This document shows positions 45,801 to 53,954 of a stretch of DNA of 64,000 bases, one piece after another. The translations under genes were made by a program, and so were the position numbers. The stretch lies in assembly GCA_013397075.1 (NCBI GenBank), contig VWZS01004810.1, positions 40,999 through 104,998 on the forward strand, in the 5' to 3' direction. The notes beneath the pieces were generated by a model that saw only the letters and a list, made by a program, of their open reading frames with translations, made no database searches and was not told the origin of the DNA. The stretch is from Rhabdornis inornatus. Taxonomy: Eukaryota; Chordata; Aves; Passeriformes; Rhabdornithidae. Each line of letters starts with the position of its first letter. Position 1 is the stretch's first letter.

Positions 45801-45862
45801 ACCCTTTCCCGTGGCCACTTACTGAATTTCTTGAAGCCCCGTCGTTTCTGGCCCTCGGCCAT
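21862..45862 (-). CDS. SH2D3C: SH2D3C (NSP3/SHEP1/CHAT), SH2 adaptor, longest form of 12 coding exons
   Basis: Exons in transcript order: 45862-45823, 43850-43199, 38661-38622, 28063-27935, 27649-27201, 25508-25384, 25112-24538, 24295-24180, 23993-23822, 23107-22996, 22372-22166, 22037-21862; 2793 nt, 930 aa (human long form about 860). NSP adaptors couple receptor tyrosine kinases to p130Cas/NEDD9 and R-Ras/Rap signalling. The N terminus MAEGQKRRGFKKFKFFKFKG is basic/aromatic; exon 2 is Ser/Pro-rich. The SH2 domain starts at WYHGRIPRE, with the phosphotyrosine Arg in FLIRDS, and ends near YCPINRTCPLRYLE. A Ser/Pro linker (LHSPMSPISENPASPAYS) leads to the Cdc25-homology, Cas-binding domain (FNPAAFQSLLIPLDNKPLE, MELLTLPHGHQLRLDLLER, MGNMFSFAAVMGAL, HHGGLYHTNAEVKLQG) ending KLEPAVRFSEL. 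Three first exons give three N termini. Confidence 0.95.
28064..34364 (-). other. SH2D3C: SH2D3C intron upstream of the SH2 exons
   Basis: About 6.3 kb without a recognised exon. Around 28.5-28.8 kb there is AT-rich sequence with TTTAAATACAA followed 17 bases later by AATAAA, which resembles the U3/R end of an LTR. A 13-A run lies near 32.5 kb, and an 11-bp perfect hairpin (AACATAACCAA / TTGGTTATGTT) at 32611-32637. At 32.99-33.1 kb there is a GC-rich patch with two inverted CCAAT boxes (33034-33038, 33080-33084). Long frames at 29.0-29.6 and 30.9-31.3 kb have no recognisable domain. Confidence 0.5.
34365..34445 (-). CDS. SH2D3C: SH2D3C alternative first exon (short isoform)
   Basis: 81 nt, 27 codons from ATG at 34445: MTERCSLWSALSAAACCFYR then GSFMQVQ, ending on a GTGAGC donor in phase 0. 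It joins the exon at 28063 (FSKEKYILDSS) in frame, giving a 713-aa protein without the basic N terminus. The peptide is nearly identical to the human short SH2D3C isoform as I recall it, and the cluster of Cys (CCFYR) could be palmitoylated (inference). A CpG island (34080-34640) surrounds it, so it has its own promoter. Confidence 0.93.
34446..38621 (-). other. SH2D3C: SH2D3C intron between the short-isoform exon and the 40-nt exon
   Basis: Besides the minisatellite (34630-35170) I see no exon of SH2D3C here. On the minus strand 36402-36352 reads VKELQKDITLRESSNQ and stop behind an acceptor-like TTTGTGCAG; I could not tie it to any gene. The rest is unremarkable. Confidence 0.5.
34630..35170. 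repeat. Higher-order minisatellite beside the SH2D3C short-isoform promoter
   Basis: Units such as GAGGGGAACCAGC, GGGAACCGGCACTCC, ACAAAGGGAACCAGCATCCC, TGAGGGGATCAGGCA and CCCCGGCTGCCTGTGCTCTG recur in a fixed order with a period near 105-110 bp (34665-34770, 34771-34875, then shortened copies), decaying toward 35.17 kb. It starts about 185 bases upstream of the 34445 start codon, so it forms part of that promoter region. Both strands give long repetitive open frames because many subunits are multiples of three. Confidence 0.85.
39872..40007. repeat. Duplicated segment, copy 1
   Basis: Shares GGGCACCTC, CCTCAGTTTCCCCCTCTGTA, TGCCTCCAGGGAG, TTTGGCTGGCA, GAGGGGTCTGCAGGGAGTGT, CAGGCAGTGC and GTTTCCGTGCCTCA in the same order with copy 2 at 40798-40964. 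It lacks a 30-bp block that copy 2 has after GCTGCCA. Confidence 0.85.
40010..40107 (+). mobile_element. CR1 LINE 3' tail
   Basis: AGGGTTTAGTGGTGAACACG, GGGTTGATGTTTGGACTCAA, TTTTCCAACCTTAGCAATTC and TGTGATTCT are the terminal landmarks of avian CR1 elements on the plus strand. Only about 95 bp of the 3' end remains. It abuts copy 1 of the duplicated segment. Confidence 0.85.
40798..40964. repeat. Duplicated segment, copy 2
   Basis: Partner of 39872-40007, about 0.9 kb away in direct orientation. It carries an extra block AAGAGCACTGAGCTCTTTGT and following ten bases, itself with a small palindrome (AGAGC..GCTCT). The CR1 tail next to copy 1 is absent here. Confidence 0.85.
42058..42101 (-). 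CDS. SH2D3C: SH2D3C alternative first exon (middle isoform)
   Basis: 44 nt from ATG at 42101: MTALGRRFPTLGQG, ending AG before a GTAAGG donor (phase 2). It fits the 40-nt exon at 38661-38622 (HHDGLESGSEYVK), giving MTALGRRFPTLGQGSHHDG and a 714-aa protein. The human counterpart begins MTAVGRRCPALGPRG, so the exon is conserved in sequence and phase. A CpG island covers about 41.7-42.4 kb. Confidence 0.88.
43851..45822 (-). other. SH2D3C: First intron of the long SH2D3C transcript
   Basis: About 2 kb without a recognised exon. It includes a short hexamer-type tandem repeat at 44577-44620 (GGTGCC / AGTGCC / AGTGCT units). Confidence 0.5.
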
Positions 45863-45915
45863 GGCTGTGCTGGTCGGACGCCGTGGGGACCGAGAGGGAC
45901 AAGTATATAACTGTG
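45863..45915 (-). promoter_or_regulatory. SH2D3C: TATA-type element upstream of the long SH2D3C start
   Basis: On the minus strand TTATATAC lies at about 45903-45910, 41-48 bases before the ATG at 45862. If it is a TATA box the 5' UTR would be about 15-20 nt. The other two SH2D3C first exons lie in CpG islands, so the long form would differ in promoter type. An upstream non-coding exon is the alternative, because CAG lies just before CACAGCCATGG. Confidence 0.4.
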
Positions 45916-46819
45916 AAGCCCTTCCCTGCCCGCTCCTCCCTTCCTGTCCCCCCCCCAACCACCCTGCAGTCACTCATCGCTCACTCAGCATTTCCTCCCC
46001 AGTGCTGTCAGCCCTTTTGCTGTCCCTGCCTGCCCTCATGCTGTCCCCACAGTTCCTATAGTCCCCGTGGCTGCTTGCACCTGCCTGGCTGCTCAAGAGT
46101 CACCTCTGCACCCCAGTTTGGGGACGTCTGGCAGATGTGGACAACCAAAAACCTCTGGATGCCAGCTCTAGAGGAAGCTGCCAACCCTAAAAGAGGGTGC
46201 CAGCCCCATGGAGGAAGGTGCCAGCCCTAGAGGAGTGTGACAGCCCTACGGACAAGGTTGCCAGCTCTGTGGATGAGGCTCCAGCCCTGCAAACAGGACT
46301 CTGCCATGCACATCTGGTGCTCAGCCCCTTTGGGGTGACAGCTGGATGGCATCACTGCCAGCAGGAGCACTCCCCACCAGCCATTCCCTAGCTCTGGGGA
46401 CACTGACGTGCTCCATCGGAGTTTCTCCATAGGTGGCCTGGCCCCAGCAGGGGTCCGGTGCCCGTGCTTCCCATTCCCATGAAGCTGGTGGTTCCCGTGA
46501 CCAGGATGCTGGCAGCCACCTCTGCCACAGCTCTGTCTTTGTGTGCTCTCCACCTTGGGGACCAATTTCGGACAGCCTGAGATTGAGCTCTTTGTCCTGC
46601 ACCTGAACACAGCCATGGCCGGGGGAGGAACTCAGGGTCCCCCGAACCAGACCTTGGAGTCCTCCTGCCTGGCCATGGCCTCCCTATGTCACAGCTGCGG
46701 CTGCAGGAGCAGAAGTTTTGTTTAACTCCTGACGTGTTGAAGCACACACTGAGCACACGGAAACGCGCTTTAGGGCCACCAGCACCGGGGACTGCTCAGT
46801 GCTCCCGGCCCACGAGGAG

Positions 46820-46956
46820 GGGACAACATGGCGGTGACGCCAAGGACTGCAACGCCCACAAGGCCCCGCGCGGCGGCTGGCGGATCACGTGATGGCGTGA
46901 CCGGGTCACGTGGCGGAACGGGCGGGACGCGGTGCTGTGGCAACGGCGCGGCCGCC
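46820..46956 (+). promoter_or_regulatory. CDK9: CDK9 promoter: paired E-boxes and YY1 site
   Basis: TCACGTGA (46885-46892) and TCACGTGG (46906-46913) are 21 bp apart, and AACATGGCGG (46825-46834) matches the YY1 consensus. No TATA box is seen. CACGTG cores preceded by TC are bound by USF and by the MiT/TFE family; which factor acts here is unknown. The region is CpG-rich and 0.9-1.1 kb from the divergent SH2D3C long start. Confidence 0.7.
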
Positions 46957-49900
46957 ATGGCCAAGCAGTATGACATGGTCGAGTGCCCCTTCTGCGACGA
47001 GGTCTCCAAGTACGAGAAGCTCGCCAAGATCGGGCAGGGCACCTTCGGGTGAGTACCGCGCCGGTCTCGGCCCTCGCTGGCCCGGCCTCGGCCTTCGCCG
47101 GCCTCAGGCCTGCAGCCGGGGCCCAGCCCCGCGGCCCATCGGCGCCAGCCGCGGGTGCTCTTTGCTCGCGTGTCCTTTCCCCGGTCACCCCTCTGGCTTC
47201 AGAGAACCAGTCTGGCTCCTGGGCCCTCTTTTCCCCAGCCTGAGATCGCGCTCTGTCCCAGCTCTGGCAGAGCAGAGTTAATCTTGAAAACAGTTAGGGT
47301 GGGGACCTGTAACTTGGTTCCAAATGTGCAACTTGGCTCCAAATGTGCAACATTTTGCTCAAAATGTGCTACATTACTGAATATCCTTGTAAGGCTGCAA
47401 GAGCTCTGGGCTCTTTGTTGGTTTAGTGAGTCCTGAGACCCTTTGGCCCAGGGAGGAATACGGCTATATTGGCTCAGCACAGACTTCTCTGTACGGTATT
47501 TTAGTGTGTCTAGTTTGGGCTTGTCCCTTGTCAGGACCACCTGGCTCCTTTCTCCTTGCTCATGGATTTTTTTCTGTTTTTTTACAGGGAAGTTTTCAAA
47601 GCCAAACATCGCCAGACAGGCAAGAAAGTAGCACTGAAGAAGGTGTTGATGGAAAATGAGAAGGAAGGAGTAAGTGTGGGGGGCATGGCTGGGTTGGGCC
47701 TGTTGTCACCTGGGCTGCAAAGGCACGTGGCAGCAGCGATGGGACTGGACTGCACTGCACGGGATGGCTGCTGGGAAGTGACACTTCTTTGTATTTCTTC
47801 TCCTCTGGGACCCTAGCACAGGGCTCCACACTTGCCGTGTTTGTGGAAGAACTGGGTGATGTGTGAAGCACATGCTCAGGGGTTGGGGAGAGAGTTAACA
47901 GCTTAAACAGCAAAGGCAGCAGCCAGAGAGGCTGTTCTGCAGCTCAAGCTGGGCTGTACCGTGTCCTGGTGTGAATGTAGGTGAGGAGAGGAGGGCAGGA
48001 CCTGCCAAGCTGCATGGTCGCACCTCTGCTGTTCTCTAGGCAGAGATGGCCTGGTCTCCTGCATCTCCAGTCTCCATTCTGTCTTTTCCAGTTTCCCATC
48101 ACAGCCTTGCGAGAGATTAAAATCCTCCAGCTGCTCAAACATGAGAATGTGGTGAACCTCATAGAAATCTGCAGGACCAAAGGTATTTTTCAGGGTCTCC
48201 CTTGTGTTAATGATGACTTTTCTGAGCCCTGCTGAGCAGGCTAGTGTCTTGTGCTGGGACTGGGGTGGTCTAGCTGAGCACGGGCCTCTGTTCCTGCCTG
48301 TGACATGGAGTGACAGGTCACTTATCTTGGAAAAGAGTTTCTGAATGAGTCAGGACATTGCTGAAGCTCAGCTGGAAAAAGCTGAGTCCTGTCAGGATAT
48401 GCTTGTGCCTTAGCAGTGAATGCTGCCTGTGCTGGGAAACTCCTTTCTGAGAGGTTTTAAACGAACCAGCACTGGAGAGACTTTGGAGCAGGGGCTCCTC
48501 AGCCTGGAGCTGCCTCTCTCAGTTGGCTTGTGATGGTCTCTAGCAGCTCCGATCTGATGACACAGCTCCAGCTGAGGCTCACTCATCATCTCTTTCTTTG
48601 GGTGACATAACTGCTCATGCTGAGAGGACTGGGACTCCACATAGACAGTTCTGAGCTGCTCTTCCACCTCCTCACTCCTTCCTGATGCCATGTGCCCTCA
48701 TTGCTTCGCAGGCTCAGCACACCTGGCCTGGCTCTGTTTCCAGTGAAACTGCTACATAACATTTGCTAGAGTTTATATATCATTCTCTTACATGGATTTA
48801 TGCTGGAAAAGTACCTTGGAAAGTGACAGTTGATGTTACAACCTGCCCTTCCCTAGCCAGTCATGTCAGTGAAATAAAAACAAAATTGACGAGTATCTGG
48901 TGTTTTTAAAAAAGTCCAGTTGCTGAACTGGCAGAAATGTCTGGCCTAGGGGTGGGAAATTCAAGTTACTCCAGTACTCAGCTGTTTGTAGATTACTGTC
49001 TGAATAGGTATGAGTAAAAACACCAATGACAAGTTAATTTTTAATTCACTGTGTGATTAAAAGAGCTGCAGTGATTGGGTGTCTGTCATACCAAAAGTAA
49101 ATATTTTTGTAGACATGTCATTTGTTCCCTTTTTGCTTATGTTTTGTTTGTATTCCGGTTTTCATCCAAATCTATCTTGACCTCAGTTCACAGTAAAGTA
49201 GAAATGTTTCATTTACTGTTCTCAAACGTGAGGGTTTTCTCTTTTTACGTTGGAAAGGTATGTTTGGGGCTGTGTCTGTGTGAGGACCTGCAAACCCAGT
49301 GTAGCAGGCACCCTCCTGGCTGGAGAGGAGAGCACTGTGCTTCTGTGGGGCTAAGCTTTTCCGGTTGATCAGCAGGTTGTGCTGATTACCAGTGATGAAA
49401 ATCAGCCTTTCTTTTTAATAACATTTTGTGTGGGTGCTCTAGGACCAAGATTGAAATCGATTGCTTCACTTAAAATCTGCTGTCTTTGACTTCAAGTTGC
49501 AGTTGGAGTTAGCATTTTATATCTCTTTGATTGAGATCAGTCCGTTTTCACAGATCCTGTTTGAGGTTGCAGGAAATCTCACTTTTTAATGTGAGATTAG
49601 ACAGATTTTCCGTGTTTCTGCATTTTTGTCGGGGCTGTCCGTGGGTGCCTCCTCTATTGCTGGTGCTTGGCTGGCAGCCACAGCTTGCAGGGAGGAAACC
49701 CCACAGTTGTTACGTGCCCAGAGCAGCACAGAGTGAAGCTTTCAAAGGTTGCCATGCCCCTTCCTTGCCTGTCTGATGCCATTCGCTGCACCAATCCTCA
49801 TCTCCTGTTCTTGTGCTGCTAGTTTTGCTCAGTTCTTTGAAAAGGACCTTGAGGCCTGCAGGCTGTCTGGTTCTCTGTGTTCCTGTACCCTAAGATTCTG

Positions 49901-52025
49901 TGTAGGGGGTGTTGTGTGAGCTGCAGGGTGGTGGGAGGTGAGAGGAGCTGTCACCTGGTGAAGGGTCCCTCACTGACAGCCCCTCTGTGCCTCTCCTGCA
50001 GCCTCTCCGTACAACCGGTGCAAGGGCAGCATCTACCTTGTGTTTGACTTCTGTGAGCATGACCTGGCTGGCCTTCTCAGCAACGCCCATGTCAAGTTCA
50101 CACTGTCAGAGATCAAAAAAGTTATGCAGATGCTCCTGAATGGACTTTACTACATCCACAGGAACAAGGTAATGGGACAGACTCCTGCTATGCTCAGAGG
50201 GTGGCTTTCCAAGGGGCAGGTGTCTTAGCTCAGGCTGGAGGGAAATCCTTTTTCCCACCTCTGCAGCCTGAGCATCGTGCTTGCCCCAGGCACCCAAGGA
50301 GGCCACTTTATTCACTTAACTCTTCAATGTATGTCTTTGTACAGATCTTGCACCGAGACATGAAAGCAGCAAATGTCCTGATCACACGGGATGGAGTCCT
50401 GAAGCTGGCGGACTTTGGGCTGGCTCGAGCTTTCAGCCTGGCTAAGAACAGCCAGCCAAACCGCTACACGAACCGCGTGGTGACCCTGTGGTATCGGCCC
50501 CCAGAGCTGCTCCTAGGTAGGAGGAGGCCTAGGTGGGCTCTGCCAGCCTCTTGTCCCTTCTTGGCCCTCTGGGAGACTAACTCGGCATCTCCGTTTAGGG
50601 GAGCGCGACTACGGCCCCCCCATCGATCTCTGGGGCGCAGGCTGCATCATGGCAGAGATGTGGACCCGCAGCCCCATCATGCAGGGGAACACGGAGCAGC
50701 ACCAGCTCACCCTCATCAGCCAGCTCTGCGGATCCATCACGCCAGAGGTGAGGGCCAGAGCGGGGATGAGCTGTGGAGAGCAGGAGTGTGGGCAGAGTAT
50801 GGGACTAGGCACTCGGGCCTCTTCCCTGCCCTGTGTGCTGGCTGCTGTATGCTCCCAGCAGTGGAGTGTGCCTGCTGCTGCCAGGGAGGCTGGAGAATCT
50901 TCTAGCCTGTGTTTTGGGGTTGTCTCTCAGACAAACACCCTCAATTTCTGCTTAAAGAAGGGTGGGGGGTTTTTTTCTCAGGTGTTTTGCACTGGTCACC
51001 TTGAAAAGCTTCTTGAATTCTGTCTTGTGATTTGTGGCATCAGCTCAGCTCTGGTGTGAGAACCCAGCCCCTTCTCATCTCCTCCTTTATCAGCAGCTCG
51101 TCCTGCCCTCTTGTGGGGAGCAAGCTGAGGGATCTCAGCCCGGGCTGGGATCCGTGGGATGTTGTGCTGGCAGCTGCAGAGTCCTCATCCTGCTGTTACA
51201 TTCATTATGTAAATACACTGAAGGCACTTTCTTTGGCATGTAGCTACCTGCTGTGGTCTCTCCCAGATCGAGATAAGTGCTTGTGATTGCTGCAGGCTTT
51301 GCTTTCTGAGGATAAAAGGTGCCACATCCTAGGTGATTATTTAGCAATCAGTTTTGTCACTTTATCTTTCTGGATGTGGTAGCTGGCCTGAACCGTGCTC
51401 TCTAGTAGTTCTTTCCTGGGGAAACCAGAGATCCTTGAGCACCATTTCCACACCAGGAAGACTGTCCTGACTTGTCCACATGTCTCCAGGCATTAGTGCA
51501 GCCTTTAGTGCCTCTTTGTTGCTGTGAGAAGAACATCTGCCAGCTTGGAGGTTATAAAATAGAATTGTTATTTTGGTTTGCCTGAGGGTATTTGAATCAA
51601 AAATGGCTTGTCCTTTCCATAACTATTTCTTGCCAACCCCTTTTCTTGCCCCTTGCCAGGTCTGGCCGAATGTGGATAAGTACGAGCTGTATGAGAAGCT
51701 GGATCTCCCCAAGGGGCAGAAGCGGAAGGTGAAGGATCGCCTCAAGGCCTACGTCAAAGACCCCTACGCGCTCGACCTCATCGACAAGCTGCTGGTGCTG
51801 GATCCCGCCCAGCGCATCGACAGCGACGATGCCCTCAACCATGACTTCTTCTGGTCAGACCCCATGCCCTCAGACCTCAAGAACATGCTGTCCACCCACA
51901 ACCAGTCCATGTTTGAGTACCTGGCCCCACCACGCAGGAGGGGTGGGCACATGCCCCAGCAGCCGGCGAACCAAGGCAGGAACCCAACTGCCACCAACCA
52001 GACTGAATTCGACAGAGTGTTTTGA
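46957..52025 (+). CDS. CDK9: CDK9, P-TEFb kinase (7 exons)
   Basis: Exons: 46957-47048, 47588-47669, 48092-48182, 50002-50168, 50345-50516, 50599-50747, 51660-52025; 372 aa, the same length as human. With cyclin T it phosphorylates the RNA polymerase II CTD, DSIF and NELF in the nucleus to release paused polymerase. Visible motifs: Gly loop GQGTFGEVF, VALKKV lysine, the PITALRE helix, VFDFCEHDL hinge, LHRDMKAANV catalytic loop, LADFGLARAF, the activation threonine in NRYTNRVVTLWYRPPE, and the C-terminal NQTEFDRVF. The start codon has a perfect GCCGCCATGG context. Differences from human are a few substitutions, mostly after residue 330. Intron 3 (48183-50001) is the largest and AT-rich. Confidence 0.98.
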
Positions 52026-53590
52026 CATCCGGCGAGGTCCTGGCTGGGCTTCCCCACGTTAAGTGGAGATGTTCTGGCGAGGTCTTTTTGTCTAGGAAAG
52101 GACTTTTTTCAAGGTGAATTGACTGATGGTGTTAACAGAGTTTGCCCATCTCCTCAGCCACCGCAGAGCTGTGTACCTTGGGAGGTGATACCTGTGAGCT
52201 CCACATTGTTTCTGTGCAGTTTCCTGTCTCTAGAACCTGTTTTTGCCCCCCAAAAGTCTGTATTGGTTACATTAAACTTGCAGATCAATTGTTATGGATC
52301 TGGTGATGGAAGAAGTGTCTCCGTCCAGGCTGGAGCTCTTGGCAAATTGTGTGGGGACTGGCAGGACTGGGAGTAGCTGTCCTGCACCAAGCTAGGCCTT
52401 GCTTGGAGGCGTCCCAGTTCTCTTGGTCTGTCATAGCTCCTGCATGGAGTATCCTCTGAGCACTGAAGCATTGATGTAGGACAAGGCAGGTGCTTCTGAG
52501 TCATCAGATGTGTCTTGGGGAAGGCAGAGTCACCCTAGACAGCATGACGAGCTCTCCCTGGAGGCTGGGATCTAGCCTAAAACAGGGCTTATTGGGCAAA
52601 CCAGAGAGGTGGGTGGCAGAGCTGGATGCTCCATGTAGCCAGGATTTACAGTGGGAATTGCTAGTCTCTGTGACAGCACGTGGCATCCATGCTTTCTTCA
52701 CTGCAAACCATGATTTGGAGTCATATTGGATACACCACTTGCAGTCAGGTGCAACCTGCTGCAGACAAGCACTGCCCTGTGCCTGAGGTGAGACCTGCCC
52801 TCCTGCTGTCTGCAGAGATTTCAGGATAGTGTGGCAGGGCTGGTCACATTGTGCTGGGAGCAAGGGGACACTCACGTGTCCCCTGCTCTCTCCTGGAGCT
52901 CTTTGCATGAGAGACTAGAACAAGACCATAGCCTCCTTTGGGTACAGTGACTAGCCTGACACGCTGGGGTCACCTGTGCACACCTTATGCCAGGATCAGT
53001 TCGTACAGAGCAAGTGGTCCTCCACAGCTGCTCTCTGCACAGTTTCCAGTGACTATCAGCTGTAGCCTGCCATCTTCTCCCTGAGCCCTATGGATGCCAG
53101 GATCCCAGGATTCAATACGTGCAACTGGTGATAGCATTTGGCACTTGGTAACTTGTCCGTTAACAATTACTGACAAAAGCTGTGTCACATGTCGGGTAAG
53201 GTCTCATGAGGAAGGGGTGGTGAGTAGGTGCATTCTTAGGATAAAAAATGGGCCTGGAAGAAGACATGTACAAGGTAACTCTGTCTTGGTTTGGGGCTCT
53301 GAAACAGAGTCTGGTTTGGGGTGGGGGGGTTCTGTTTCCTTGGAAATATAGTCGGTTATAAACAGTAAGCCAGTTGCCTTGTGCAATTGTGGATAAACAT
53401 AGTCCTGTCCCAAACAGCTGGTGTGAACCTCCTGTCGCTGTGCTGCCTAAATGGAGACAGCAGTGGGAGCCTGCACGACAGCACCGCGTGTTCCCGAGGG
53501 CAGTTCGGGTTTGGGCAGCCTGAGACCCCCCCGTCCTGTTCCTGGGGAGCTGAGGGGCTCAGCGCTGCTGTCCAGTAACACATCAGTAGG
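52026..53590 (+). other. CDK9 3' UTR and CDK9-FPGS spacer
   Basis: ATTAAA at 52271-52276 is the first plausible poly(A) signal after the CDK9 stop (about 250-nt 3' UTR). From there to 53.59 kb I see no exon. Sequence becomes CpG-rich after about 53.5 kb. Confidence 0.5.
52271..52276 (+). terminator. CDK9: Candidate CDK9 poly(A) signal (ATTAAA)
   Basis: Common variant hexamer, 246 bases after the stop, in AT-rich context. Confidence 0.5.
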
Positions 53591-53954
53591 GCTACCATGG
53601 GCAGAGGAGGCTGCTGCGGGCAGCCCGGGGGCTCCGCTGGCACCGGGCGGGGGCGATGCTGCCAGCCGAGGGCTGCGGAGGTCCGGGCGGTCCCTGTGCC
53701 CCAGCTTGGGCGGTGGGGGGCTGACAGACTGAGCGACACGGAGACGGGTTGTGCCTGATGCTACGTCCGCGGCCGGGACTCCCGTGCCCCCTCCCGAGGT
53801 GTGCGGATGTGCTCGGTCGGCGCCGGCCCGCCTCGCTGCCCCTCGCAAAGATGGCGTTCCCCCCTTCCTGACGCGACGTGGCGCGCGCTGCCCGGTGCAA
53901 AGATGGNTACCGCGCGGAGGCGCGCACCGGGCGGGGCGCGGGGCCGCGGCAGCG
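53591..53954 (+). promoter_or_regulatory. FPGS: FPGS CpG-island promoter
   Basis: Very GC-rich, TATA-less sequence with two AAGATGGC/AAGATGGN motifs (53849 and 53902), of which the second contains the N at 53907. AAGATGGCG is the YY1 consensus, often just downstream of start sites. An ATG within the second motif has a good Kozak context, so the true translation start could be there if the N hides bases. Confidence 0.6.
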
